A DNA stretch of 64,000 nucleotides from Algoriphagus marinus (GCF_001936475.1 NZ_MSPQ01000003.1:124001-188000); one strand, 5' to 3'. Positions 16,144 through 25,269 are shown, counted from the first letter of the stretch. Made by a program: numbers and translations. Notes: generated by a model not told the origin, from the sequence alone.

Positions 16144-17331
16144 ATGATGAAAAAAATATATCTCTTATTCTTAATCACTGTGGCTTTTGCTTGTGGTGAA
16201 CCAACCAACGTTGAGACACATTCAAATGAAAGTGCAGATTCTGTCAATGAGACTACTGAATTACTAGTATCTAAAATGCTTGGGGATCCTTTAATATATA
16301 TGGATGATCACTTTGAATTTTTGGACTTAATTGCACTTAAAACGCCAGAAGAAATTATCATTTCGGAAATAACTAAAGCAACCCTTGAAGATTCTGAAAT
16401 ATTTATTCACGACAAGAAACTTTCGAGTTTGCACCATTTCAACCTTAATGGTGATTATCTCAAAAGTTTCGGAGCAATGGGTGAAGGACCAGGAGAGTTT
16501 CTGGACATTGGTGATTTTGCCGTGGTTGGAAATAAGATTTGTATAATGTCCAAAAGCAAGAAAGGTCTTTTATTCTATGATAGAGCAACTGGAGTATTTT
16601 TAAACGAGTTTCGATATGATCTTTATGGTGATAAAATTGCTCATATTGGAAATGATGAGTTTTTGGTATATACCAACTTTAATGTAAATGATGAGCATGG
16701 AAGTTATAATGTGTTCAGAATTGACTCTGAGGGATCGGTTAAAGAAAAATATTTTCCTTTCGATGAAGATAAACAACATTCAATGGTTTCAATGTCAGGG
16801 TATTTGGCTAAAACAGGGAATGACATTTATTTTGGGTTACCGTTCGATCAGTTCGTATTCAGTTATAATAAGGATGACCATAATTTTTTTCCTAAGTATA
16901 GTACAGATATGTTAAGTCAATATATCCTGGAAAACAAGGGAGATTTTGATGCCATATTAAAGCCTGAAGTGCTCATTAAATCTTTTGGGGGCGAGTCTTG
17001 GAATGGAAGTACCTACTTTGAAACGAATTCGAAAATATATCTTTCACTATATGATTTATCATCACTCAAAAACGTATTAATAGACAAGAATACTAATGAA
17101 GTGATCACCATCTCCAAAAGATCGGAAAATCCGTTCTTTAAATTGATTGACGATCCGGTAATGATGGCTGAAAACAATGAACTGTTTTTTCCAATCTATG
17201 GGGAAAAAGTCTTGTCAGATGAATACTTCACCTACACGCAGAGTTCAGATTTTCAAAAAAGATTTATTGACAAAAGGGATTCTTATGAAAAAGATCATTC
17301 TTATTTCCTTCTAAAAACAAGGATAAAATAA
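16144..17331 (+). CDS. 6-bladed beta-propeller lipoprotein
   Basis: This 395-residue surface or periplasmic lipoprotein has the signal MMKKIYLLFLITVAFAC, with the lipobox cysteine at residue 17. The rest is beta-rich. It carries the family hallmark FGAMGEGPGEFLDIGDFAV near residues 110-130 (the G-x-G-P-G-E-F motif of Bacteroidota 6-bladed beta-propellers, DUF5128 type, from memory), with strands such as FIHDKKLSSLHHFNLNGDYL and KICIMSKSKKGLLFYDR. The propeller probably binds a partner; no catalytic motif is seen. It follows the two small cysteine peptides in the same direction. ATG codons at 16144 and 16147 are both usable. Confidence 0.85.
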   Translation: MMKKIYLLFLITVAFACGEPTNVETHSNESADSVNETTELLVSKMLGDPLIYMDDHFEFLDLIALKTPEEIIISEITKATLEDSEIFIHDKKLSSLHHFNLNGDYLKSFGAMGEGPGEFLDIGDFAVVGNKICIMSKSKKGLLFYDRATGVFLNEFRYDLYGDKIAHIGNDEFLVYTNFNVNDEHGSYNVFRIDSEGSVKEKYFPFDEDKQHSMVSMSGYLAKTGNDIYFGLPFDQFVFSYNKDDHNFFPKYSTDMLSQYILENKGDFDAILKPEVLIKSFGGESWNGSTYFETNSKIYLSLYDLSSLKNVLIDKNTNEVITISKRSENPFFKLIDDPVMMAENNELFFPIYGEKVLSDEYFTYTQSSDFQKRFIDKRDSYEKDHSYFLLKTRIK

Positions 17332-17798
17332 TTACAAAGAAAATTCTTGCACTTATTTTTCATTTCTCTACTACACTCTTATTCCTATAAAAAAGCAAGA
17401 TTGGAAATTGAAGATGATATTCTGTTTCAATTAGGTGGCTGTGCCCTGCGCTTCGCACAGGGGCATTAATGGTCTGCTCCTTCGGAGCTATCATTCGAAG
17501 CAAATCGAAAGGAGCTAGTTCAGCTGATTTACTTAATTTTTTTTTCAAATTGAACCGTTAAAGGGCAATTAGTAAGAGTTGATTATTTCACAATAGGTTG
17601 ATTACTCACATTTGCCAGATCCGAAGGATCTTAACTATTCATGACCCTCGGCGCAGCCGGGGGCAAGGCTAATGATAAGTCTAGAAGCCCCGAATGGGGC
17701 GAAACTCTATCAAACCAAATACAAACCTCCCCTCCCAATCAAAATCATCTTTCGATTCCCATCCAAAATGGCTAATATCCTTTTTTAAAATTCACCCA
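17332..17798. other. Gene-free stretch carrying repeat copy B
   Basis: The 467 bp between the beta-propeller and fucosidase genes hold no gene. About 260 bp are repeat copy B. A T10 run lies at 17538-17547 inside it. The reading frame of the fucosidase is open back into the repeat (17694), but that is incidental. Confidence 0.6.
17444..17705 (+). repeat. Stem-loop-rich intergenic repeat, copy B
   Basis: The same hairpin series as copy A: CCCTG...CAGGG (17444-17462), GCTCC-TTC-GGAGC (17476-17488), AGATCC-GAA-GGATCT (17617-17631), CCCTCGGC-GCA-GCCGGGGG (17645-17663), and GCCCC-GAAT-GGGGC (17687-17700) followed by GAAACTC. The segment ATTCATGACCCTCGGCGCAG is identical in both copies. Sequence changes in several stems keep the pairing, which suggests selection on structure or repeated gene conversion. 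Confidence 0.8.
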
Positions 17799-19838
17799 AT
17801 GAAAAATCTGATTTACCTGCTTTCTCTGCTGACGCTTTCTTTTTGCCAAGAGAAAGCTTCTCCCCCTGCACCGATTCTGCCTGTTCCGGATGCCCGACAG
17901 ATCGCTTGGCAAGAACTCGAATATTACGGCTTTGTCCATTTCAATATGAATACCTTCTCAGATCGGGAATGGGGATTTGGGGATGAAAAACCCGAACAAT
18001 TTAACCCGACTGAACTGGATGTGCGTCAATGGGCGAGAATAGCATCGGAAGCGGGAATGAAAGGATTGATTATCACCGCCAAGCATCACGATGGCTTTGT
18101 GCTTTGGCCATCGGCTTATACCGAGCACTCGGTAAAGAATAGTCCTTGGCGTGATGGAAAAGGGGATTTGATCCGTGAGTTTGCCGATGCTTGTCGGGAG
18201 TACGGTTTGAAAGTGGGGATTTATTATTCCCCTTGGGATCGGAATCATCCCGACTACGGTAAGCCGGAATACATCACCTATATGCGAAATCAACTCACCG
18301 AATTGTTGACCAACTATGGGGATATTTTCGAGGTTTGGTTTGACGGTGCAAATGGGGGTGATGGTTGGTATGGAGGAGCGAATGAAACTCGGAAAGTGGA
18401 TAAATTCAGCTATTACGATTGGCCGACGACTCACGAACTGGTCAGAACTTTACAGCCTGGAGCCATGCTATTTAGCGATGCTGGTCCGGATGTGCGATGG
18501 GTGGGGAATGAGCATGGGTTTGCCTACGAGACCACTTGGTCCAATTTGATGCGGGATTCTGTCTATGCGGGCATGCCGGAATACTCTGAAAAATGGGCAG
18601 ATGGGCAGGAAAATGGCACGCATTGGGTTCCGGCGGAGTCGGATGTCAGCATTCGCCCGGGATGGTATTACCATGCCTATGAAGATCATAAAGTAAAGAC
18701 TTTGCCTCAGCTTGTAGAGATTTATTACAATAGTATCGGTAGAAACAGTTCCATGCTAATCAACTTCCCGGTAGATCGACGTGGCTTGATTCATGAAAAA
18801 GATGAAGCAGCGATTTTGGCTTTGGGAAAGAAAATCAAAGCAGACTTTGCAGTTAACTTAGCCGCTCAAGCAGTGATTTCTGCCAATGAAAGTCGTGGTT
18901 CGGGTTACGAGGCTGAGCAGGTGTTGGATGGAGATTACGAGACCTATTGGAGTACATCGGAAGGAGTGATTTCAGCCAGTTTGGAATTGGACTTTGGAAA
19001 AGAAACGGAATTCAATCGACTTTTACTTCAAGAATATACGCCATTAGGACAGCGGCAAAAAGCCTTTTCTTTAGAAATAGAAGTCAATGGAAACTGGGAG
19101 AAAATCGCCAAAGGAACCACTATTGGCTACAAGCGAATCCTAAGATTTCCACTTCAAAAAGCTCAAAAACTTCGTATCAATTTCTTGGATGGAAAAGGGA
19201 TTCCGGTCATCTCCGAACTCGGGATTTATCATGCGCCGTCTCTTCTGATTCCGCCAAGTATCAAGCGGGATAAATCGGGTGATGTCACCTTAATCCCTTC
19301 GGATGAGGATTTGGAAATTCGCTACAGCTTGGATGGTAGCGAACCAATACAGCTATACTCGAATCCTATTCCTTTATTGGAAGCCAGAACCTTGAAGGTT
19401 TTGAGCTTTGATCCAAATAGGCAAGAAAGTAGTGAAATTCTGGAAGTTAATTTGGATCTGCCAAAAGCCAGCTGGAAGTCTATGGAGACAGATGCTGAAA
19501 AAGCCATTGATGAAAATTCAGCTACTTTCTGGACCAGCTCGGAGAATCAATTAACGCTCGATTTGGGCGAATTAATCAATATCAAAGGCTTTACTTACTT
19601 CCCCATGCAAGCACGATATCCAAGCGGATTTATAAAGAATTATGAGTTTGAGGTTTCGGTGGATGGTAAAAATTGGAGCTCCGTTTCCAAAAGTGAGTTC
19701 GCCAATATTGCCAATAACCCAATCCAGCAGGAAGTTCGATTTGATCCAGTTTCGGCTCGATTTATTCGTCTGAAAGCCACCCAAACTACAGATGGAAATG
19801 CTGCTACCTTCGCCGAACTTGGAATTTTGACCCGATAG
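17799..19838 (+). CDS. Alpha-L-fucosidase, GH29, lipoprotein with discoidin domains
   Basis: GH29 enzymes release alpha-linked L-fucose by a retaining mechanism. I chose the ATG at 17799 because it begins a lipoprotein signal (MKNLIYLLSLLTLSFC, Cys16); the frame upstream runs into a repeat. The catalytic domain spans about 25-340, with FVHFNMNTFSDREWG, the HHDGF motif (96-100) and the nucleophile Asp182 in VWFDGANGG. Then follow an F5/8 type C (discoidin-like) domain at about 345-470, a short chitobiase-C-like segment (IRYSLDGSEP) and a second discoidin-like domain to the end. The lipid anchor and binding modules suggest it works on bulky fucosylated glycans at the cell surface. The gene starts an operon with two sulfatases. 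Confidence 0.93.
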   Translation: MKNLIYLLSLLTLSFCQEKASPPAPILPVPDARQIAWQELEYYGFVHFNMNTFSDREWGFGDEKPEQFNPTELDVRQWARIASEAGMKGLIITAKHHDGFVLWPSAYTEHSVKNSPWRDGKGDLIREFADACREYGLKVGIYYSPWDRNHPDYGKPEYITYMRNQLTELLTNYGDIFEVWFDGANGGDGWYGGANETRKVDKFSYYDWPTTHELVRTLQPGAMLFSDAGPDVRWVGNEHGFAYETTWSNLMRDSVYAGMPEYSEKWADGQENGTHWVPAESDVSIRPGWYYHAYEDHKVKTLPQLVEIYYNSIGRNSSMLINFPVDRRGLIHEKDEAAILALGKKIKADFAVNLAAQAVISANESRGSGYEAEQVLDGDYETYWSTSEGVISASLELDFGKETEFNRLLLQEYTPLGQRQKAFSLEIEVNGNWEKIAKGTTIGYKRILRFPLQKAQKLRINFLDGKGIPVISELGIYHAPSLLIPPSIKRDKSGDVTLIPSDEDLEIRYSLDGSEPIQLYSNPIPLLEARTLKVLSFDPNRQESSEILEVNLDLPKASWKSMETDAEKAIDENSATFWTSSENQLTLDLGELINIKGFTYFPMQARYPSGFIKNYEFEVSVDGKNWSSVSKSEFANIANNPIQQEVRFDPVSARFIRLKATQTTDGNAATFAELGILTR

Positions 19839-19840
19839 AT

Positions 19841-21172
19841 ATGAAGCATTTTATTTTAGCAGTCTGTTTGGCAATTGTCTCGATGCCGAGCTTTGCGCAG
19901 CAAAAACCTAATATCATCATCCTGTTTGCAGACGATATGGGCTATGGGGATTTGGGAATCACTGGACATCCGACAATCCGTACTCCAAATCTTGATCAGA
20001 TGGCGATGGAAGGAATGCGCTGGAGTAATTTCTACTCCGTTTCTCCTGCTTGTACCGCCAGTCGCTATGGACTTTTGACCGGAAGATATCCGGGAAGGTC
20101 TGGCTTTGGTTGGGTGCTCAATCCTGATTCGCCAAGAGGAATTCATCCGAAGGAATTGACTTTGGCCGAAGGGCTAAAATCCCAAGGCTATGCCACGGCG
20201 ATGTATGGAAAATGGCATCTCGGCACGACCAAACCCGAATTTTCACCACTTCAAAATGGCTTCGATGAATATGTAGGCCTGCCTTACAGTAATGACATGA
20301 TTCCTCCCAAATGGCCGGATATCGCGCTGCTATCTGGCAATGACACCCTCGAACTGAATCCAGATCAAACCAAATTGACCCAGCTTTATACCGATCGAGC
20401 CATTCAGTTTATGGAGAAGAATCGGGACCAACCTTTCTTTATCTACTTGCCCTATGCGATGCCACATGTGCCACTTTTCCCGGGGAAAGCTTTCGAAGGT
20501 AAATCTCGACGCGGATTATATGGGGATGTGATTGAGGAAATTGACGGCTCGGTAGGGCAGATTTTAGCGTATTTGAAAGCAAATGGCTTGGCGGAAAATA
20601 CGCTGGTTTGGTTCACCTCTGATAATGGACCTTGGATCATCAAAGGAGATCAGGGAGGTTCGGCGGGACTCTTCCGGGACGGGAAAGGCAGCACTTGGGA
20701 AGGAGGACAGCGCGAGCCTTCTATCGCTTGGTGGCCTGGGACTATAGCTGCAGGTTCGGTAGAGATGAATTTGGGAGCCACCAAAGATATTTATGCTACG
20801 GCAATGCATTTGGCTGGAGCAAAAATTCCTACGGACCGAATTGTAGACGGGGTTAATCTCAGTGGAAATCTGAATTCAAAGTTTGGAGCGAAAGCAAGTG
20901 ATGACACCTTCTTCTATTTCGGTTTCGACAATACCGTTTTTGCCGTCAGGCAAGGGAAGTGGAAACTCCATATTCGGACGAATAGCCAAACTGGAGAAAC
21001 CTATTTCGATGACCCTTTGCCCTTGCTTTTTGATCTGGATACTGATCCTTCGGAAAAGTATAATCTTGCTTCGGCTAATCCTGAACTGGTGAAACAATTG
21101 GAAGAAATGATCCAGAAGTTCAATGCTGAGGCTTCGGCTAATCCGAATTTTTATACACTAGAAAATCAATAA
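19841..21172 (+). CDS. Type I sulfatase (formylglycine-dependent), first
   Basis: Type I sulfatases cleave sulfate esters with a formylglycine made from Cys or Ser. The 443-residue protein has a signal peptide (MKHFILAVCLAIVSMPSFA). Its metal-binding start is NIIILFADDMGYGDLG, the modification site is CTASR (Cys71) followed by YGLLTGRYPGR, and the later part has AMYGKWHLG and TSDNGPW. The gene starts 2 bp after the fucosidase stop and overlaps the next sulfatase by 1 bp (TAATG), so the three are one transcript. The specificity is probably a sulfated sugar in a fucose-containing glycan, by context only. The maturase that makes formylglycine is not in this window. Confidence 0.94.
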   Translation: MKHFILAVCLAIVSMPSFAQQKPNIIILFADDMGYGDLGITGHPTIRTPNLDQMAMEGMRWSNFYSVSPACTASRYGLLTGRYPGRSGFGWVLNPDSPRGIHPKELTLAEGLKSQGYATAMYGKWHLGTTKPEFSPLQNGFDEYVGLPYSNDMIPPKWPDIALLSGNDTLELNPDQTKLTQLYTDRAIQFMEKNRDQPFFIYLPYAMPHVPLFPGKAFEGKSRRGLYGDVIEEIDGSVGQILAYLKANGLAENTLVWFTSDNGPWIIKGDQGGSAGLFRDGKGSTWEGGQREPSIAWWPGTIAAGSVEMNLGATKDIYATAMHLAGAKIPTDRIVDGVNLSGNLNSKFGAKASDDTFFYFGFDNTVFAVRQGKWKLHIRTNSQTGETYFDDPLPLLFDLDTDPSEKYNLASANPELVKQLEEMIQKFNAEASANPNFYTLENQ

Positions 21173-22563
21173 TGAAGAATTCAATTATGATCCTTTTCGC
21201 CGGAGTCTTTCTCCTTTTCTCCTGCGGAAAAAAAGCCCAAGAAATCCCCAAGCCTGCCAAGCCTAATATCTTGATTATACTTTCGGACGATCAAGGTACT
21301 TTGGATTTGAATAGCTACGGTTCGACAGACTTGGCTACGCCAAATCTGGATCGATTGGCTAGTCGAGGAGTTCGCTTTACCCAATTTTATGCAGCGGCTC
21401 CGGTTTGTTCGCCTTCTCGAGCCAGCCTTTTGACAGGCAAATACAATTTCAATGCAGGGCTTTTTGGGAATGTGGACACGCCCAATAATGATCCCGAGGG
21501 ATTATCCGGATTACCAACGGAGGAGATCACGATGGCTGAGGTTTTCAGAACGGCAGGATACCGTACAGCCGCTATAGGGAAATGGCATTTGGGACATACC
21601 CCAGAAAAATTACCCAATGGTCAGGGTTTTGATTATTTCTTTGGACATCAGCGAGGATGCATTGATAACTATTCCCACTTCTTCTATTGGAATGGGCCGA
21701 ACCTCCATGACCTCTATCAAAATGAGCAGGAAATCTATCGGGAGGGACAGTTTTTCGGTGATTTGATGGTGGAGGAAGTGAAGCAATTCACCCAACCATC
21801 AGCCGATCCCTTCTTTATTTACTGGGCGATTAATATGCCGCATTACCCCTATCAGGGTCGGGAATCTTGGCTCAAGCATTATGAAAATCTTCCCAGCCCC
21901 CGCCGGGAATATGCAGCATTTCTCTCTACTCTGGACGAATTGGTAGGGAATGTACTGGATCATTTGGAACAAACAGGCCAATTGGAAAACACCATTATTG
22001 TCTTCCAATCGGATCATGGTCATAGTACCGAGGAGCGAGCCTATTTTGGTGGAGGAAATGCTGGGCCTTTTGCCGGGGCAAAATTCAGCATGCTCGAGGG
22101 AGGCATCCGAGTGCCTGCAATAATTTCTTGGCCGGGGAAAATTCCCGAAGGTGAAGTTCGCCATCAATGGGCTGGGGCGGTGGATTGGTTGCCGACTTTG
22201 GCGGATTTTGCCGAAGTGGAAATCCTCAATCCCACTGAGTTGGATGGACTAAGTCTGCGAAAAGTAATCTCTGAGAATGCCTCCTCTCCTCATGATCTGA
22301 TGCACTGGGGCACAGGAAATCCAGAAAACCCAAAAGCGGCTTGGGCTGTGCGAAAAGGAGCTTGGAAACTTTTGGGAAATCCTACTGACCCTACGAACAA
22401 ACTCACTTTTGGCGAAGCCGATCAACTCTACCTCGTCAATCTGGAGCGCGACAGCACCGAAGTCAAGAATCTAGCCACTGAAAATTCCGAGGTGGTTTCT
22501 GAGCTGCTGAAACTTCATGAAGATTGGTTGGAGGGAATTTTGAACCGCAAATCCTCAAATTGA
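21172..22563 (+). CDS. Type I sulfatase (formylglycine-dependent), second, lipoprotein
   Basis: This is a 463-residue sulfatase with a lipoprotein signal (MKNSIMILFAGVFLLFSC, Cys18). It has the metal site PNILIILSDDQGTLDLNSYG, the canonical modification site CSPSR (Cys79) with ASLLTGK, and AAIGKWHLGHTP and FQSDHGHSTEE further on. It differs widely from the first sulfatase, so the pair probably acts on different positions or linkages. The first is soluble in the periplasm and this one is membrane-anchored like the fucosidase. The gene is the last of the tight fucosidase-sulfatase run; 68 bp with a possible promoter precede the next gene. Confidence 0.94.
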   Translation: MKNSIMILFAGVFLLFSCGKKAQEIPKPAKPNILIILSDDQGTLDLNSYGSTDLATPNLDRLASRGVRFTQFYAAAPVCSPSRASLLTGKYNFNAGLFGNVDTPNNDPEGLSGLPTEEITMAEVFRTAGYRTAAIGKWHLGHTPEKLPNGQGFDYFFGHQRGCIDNYSHFFYWNGPNLHDLYQNEQEIYREGQFFGDLMVEEVKQFTQPSADPFFIYWAINMPHYPYQGRESWLKHYENLPSPRREYAAFLSTLDELVGNVLDHLEQTGQLENTIIVFQSDHGHSTEERAYFGGGNAGPFAGAKFSMLEGGIRVPAIISWPGKIPEGEVRHQWAGAVDWLPTLADFAEVEILNPTELDGLSLRKVISENASSPHDLMHWGTGNPENPKAAWAVRKGAWKLLGNPTDPTNKLTFGEADQLYLVNLERDSTEVKNLATENSEVVSELLKLHEDWLEGILNRKSSN

Positions 22564-22573
22564 TGGCAATTGC

Positions 22574-22597
22574 TTGACATTTTCATTACCTTATTTG
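22574..22597 (+). promoter_or_regulatory. Possible promoter for the Gdh3/GMC pair
   Basis: A TTGACA-like element at 22574 and TATTTG at 22592-22597 lie about 35 bp before the start codon. The second box fits the TTTG part of the Bacteroidota -7 element but not the leading TA, so support is weak. Confidence 0.25.
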
Positions 22598-22631
22598 CTG
22601 AAATTAATCACACCCAAAAAACCTATAACCT

Positions 22632-23204
22632 ATGAACAGACGCATCGCTTTGCGGCATCTTGCGCTGATCTCCGGAGGACTTGCCCTGATTCCTTCCTGC
22701 GATTTCAGTTCGGATGATATCCTCGCAGCCTACGACAAACTCAAAGTCACCGCTTCTCAAAAAACGCTACTCGGTGATATCTCCAATACCATTATTCCTG
22801 CCGGAGAAATCAAAGGAGCTCTTGATCTGGAAGTCCCTGATTTTATTTTAGTAATGATCAATGATTGCTTCACTACCGAAAACCAGGCAATGTTCACCAA
22901 AGGATTTGCGGCTTTTCCCGACTATGTGAAAACAATTACAGGAAGTAAATTCGAAAAATTAGATACTAAAAAGAAGGAGGAAATCATCCAAGCCGGTACT
23001 AAACTGGAAGGCGGAGAAACCGAAGAGGGCCAAACCAACAAGGCAATTTCTTATTTTCTGAATACGACCAAGCGATTCACCATCCAAGGCTATATGGCCT
23101 CCGAATACATTCAAACCGAAGTGATCCCTTACTCATTGATTCCCGGCGAATACAATGGTGCGGTGCTGATTACTGACCTTCAAAAACCTCGCATCAATGG
23201 CTAA
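22632..23204 (+). CDS. Gluconate 2-dehydrogenase subunit 3 family protein
   Basis: This 190-residue exported small subunit is of the family that partners periplasmic GMC flavoprotein dehydrogenases. The N-terminus MNRRIALRHLALISGGLALIPSC combines twin arginines with a lipobox-like cysteine at 23, which suggests Tat export and lipidation. The rest is helical and matches the family pattern (TLLGDISNTIIPAG near 55, then FTIQGYMASEYIQTEVIPY). The stop overlaps the GMC gene start by 8 bp, confirming a two-subunit enzyme. It lies behind the fucosidase-sulfatase genes, which hints that the sugar acid or aldose oxidised comes from the same glycan; this link is inference. Confidence 0.88.
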   Translation: MNRRIALRHLALISGGLALIPSCDFSSDDILAAYDKLKVTASQKTLLGDISNTIIPAGEIKGALDLEVPDFILVMINDCFTTENQAMFTKGFAAFPDYVKTITGSKFEKLDTKKKEEIIQAGTKLEGGETEEGQTNKAISYFLNTTKRFTIQGYMASEYIQTEVIPYSLIPGEYNGAVLITDLQKPRING

Positions 23205-24906
23205 TCTGAATATTAGAAGTAAACAAGAACGAACCTATGAAGCCATTGTGGTCGGTTCAGGGATCAGTGGAAGTTGGGCTGCAAAAGAACTTTGCGATTT
23301 GGGCGTGAAAACGCTCATGATCGAGCGTGGTCGAAATGTGGAACACATCAAAGACTATCCGACTACCAACATGCTTCCTTATGAATTTCCGCATCGCGGA
23401 CAAATGCCGAAGGAAGTGAAAGATGCCAATCCAGTTGTGAGTAAGTGCTATGCCTTTAATGAAGATGCGGCTCACTTTTTTGTCAAAGACGCCGAGCATC
23501 CTTATGTGCAGGAAAAGCCATTTGATTGGATCCGAGGCTATCAGGTAGGCGGGAAATCACTCCTTTGGGCGAGACAGGTACAACGTTGGTCAGATTTTGA
23601 TTTTGAGGGCCCGGCTCGTGATGGTTTTGCGGTGGATTGGCCGATTCGATATAAGGATATCGCTTCCTGGTACAGCCATGTGGAAAAATTTGCTGGGGTA
23701 TCCGGGAATAAAGATGGCTTGCCTCAACTTCCGGATGGGGAGTTTTTGCCGGGCTATGAGTTGAATGTGGTGGAGAAATATTTTGCAGAGCAACTCAAAA
23801 AACACTACGGGAATGACCGTCATATGATTTCATCCCGATGTGCGCACATCCATGGAAATGCCGAATATTATGCTCAGCAAGGTCGGGCAATGTGTCAAAA
23901 CAGAAACCTTTGTCAGCGGGGCTGTCCTTTTGGAGGCTATTTCTCTTCCAACTCATCGACTATTCCTTGGGCTTTGAAAACTGGAAATCTCACCTTGAGA
24001 CCAGATGCCATTGTTCATTCGGTGATTTATGATGAAGAATTAGGTAAAGCGACAGGTGTACGGATTATCGATGCCCACACGAAGGAAGTGGAGGAATTTT
24101 ATGCTCCTGTGCTTTTTATCAATGCTGCTGCCTTGAATACCAATTTGATCTTATTGAATTCTACTTCCAATCGCTTCCCGAACGGTTTGGGAAATGATAA
24201 TGGATTGCTTGGTAAATACGTGGCTTTCCATAATTACCGAGCTCGTGTTTCTGGAGAATACGAAGGGCTTTCCGAATATGCTACTTCAGGGGGAAGACCA
24301 ACCAGCGGTTACTTTCCAAGATTCAGAAATGTCTATAAGCAAGAGACTGATTTTCTTCGCGGATATGCTGCTGGCTTTTCAGGAGGAAGAGGGGCAAGAG
24401 CGGATAACAGCGGAATAGGCATGGAGCTGAAAGAAAGCTTGCTCAATCCTGATCAATATGGGCCTTGGCGTGTAGGATCGCATATGATGGGTGAGACCTT
24501 GCCAAAAGAAACGAATTATGTGGCTTTAGACGAAAATCTGAAAGATCCATACGGAATGCCTCAGTTGAAGATCAACATTGACTATGATGACAATGATGAA
24601 AAAATGACTAAAGATTATATCGAGCAGATGACTGAGATGTTTGAAAAGGCTGGTTTTACGAATATTCAATCCAGTGACAGCAAGCAAGCGCCTGGATTGG
24701 ATATCCATGAGATGGGTGGTGTGAGAATGGGAAAAGACCCGAAGACTTCACTACTTAATGCCAATCATCAGCTGCATGCAGTACCCAATGTCTATGTGAC
24801 AGATGGGGCTTCCATGACCTCAACTTCTACTCAGAATCCATCGCTGACCTATATGGCTTTTGCTGCGAGAGCGGCACATCATGCGGTGGCAGAAAGCAAG
24901 AAATGA
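23197..24906 (+). CDS. GMC family FAD-dependent oxidoreductase
   Basis: The 569-residue catalytic subunit has the FAD-binding Rossmann start IVVGSGISGSWAAKELCD (about 17-35) with the acidic ribose-binding end MIERG. RGYQVGGKSLLWARQVQRWS follows, then a cysteine-rich segment (CQNRNLCQRGCPFGG) and the C-terminal signature DIHEMGGVRMGKDP...VYVTDGASMTSTSTQNPSL with the active-site His and Asn region. It has no signal peptide of its own, as expected if it is exported with the Tat-carrying subunit. Similar pairs oxidise gluconate, glucose, sorbitol or cyclitols; the substrate here is unknown. A strong terminator follows. Confidence 0.92.
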   Translation: MANLNIRSKQERTYEAIVVGSGISGSWAAKELCDLGVKTLMIERGRNVEHIKDYPTTNMLPYEFPHRGQMPKEVKDANPVVSKCYAFNEDAAHFFVKDAEHPYVQEKPFDWIRGYQVGGKSLLWARQVQRWSDFDFEGPARDGFAVDWPIRYKDIASWYSHVEKFAGVSGNKDGLPQLPDGEFLPGYELNVVEKYFAEQLKKHYGNDRHMISSRCAHIHGNAEYYAQQGRAMCQNRNLCQRGCPFGGYFSSNSSTIPWALKTGNLTLRPDAIVHSVIYDEELGKATGVRIIDAHTKEVEEFYAPVLFINAAALNTNLILLNSTSNRFPNGLGNDNGLLGKYVAFHNYRARVSGEYEGLSEYATSGGRPTSGYFPRFRNVYKQETDFLRGYAAGFSGGRGARADNSGIGMELKESLLNPDQYGPWRVGSHMMGETLPKETNYVALDENLKDPYGMPQLKINIDYDDNDEKMTKDYIEQMTEMFEKAGFTNIQSSDSKQAPGLDIHEMGGVRMGKDPKTSLLNANHQLHAVPNVYVTDGASMTSTSTQNPSLTYMAFAARAAHHAVAESKK

Positions 24907-25269
24907 AGTTAGAAAGCTGAAATCAGAAATCTAAAAAATACAGCCCAAGTCGAGAGATTTGGGCTGTTTCATTTTTAAGCAAAAAATAACCAGCCTCCCC
25001 AAATCTATATTTCCCCCCGAGCGAATAATCCTGTAATATTTTTAGTACTAAGCTTATCCCTTGGTCTCCAAAACATTGCATTTCAATATCAAAGAATATG
25101 ATTTAAGTCATTAATGGCTAAATGATTGGACTCAAATTGGATTTCATTTTTATTAAAATGGTAAATTAAGAAAGGATCAATTCCTCACTTGATTTTTTGA
25201 GGATTGAAAGATTTTAAATACTGGTCCACAACCCAGGTTTCTAGAATTTTCAAATTTTAAGATCTAGTT
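24907..25269. other. Gene-free 363-bp stretch
   Basis: It begins with an AG-rich run (AGAAAGCTGAAATCAGAAAT) that resembles one at 45,521-45,542, then the terminator at 24940-24967. The rest is AT-rich and must carry the promoter of the acetate-CoA ligase operon, but I see no exact TA-N2-TTTG box. Confidence 0.5.
24940..24967 (+). terminator. Terminator after the GMC oxidoreductase gene
   Basis: A 9-bp stem (ACAGCCCAA at 24940-24948 with TTGGGCTGT at 24959-24967) with a 10-nt loop is followed by TTCATTTTT. It ends the 22.6-24.9 kb transcript. Confidence 0.85.

Noticed and set aside
17694-17798. Upstream extension of the fucosidase reading frame
   Set aside because: The extension lies in repeat copy B. 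The ATG at 17799 begins a proper lipoprotein signal.
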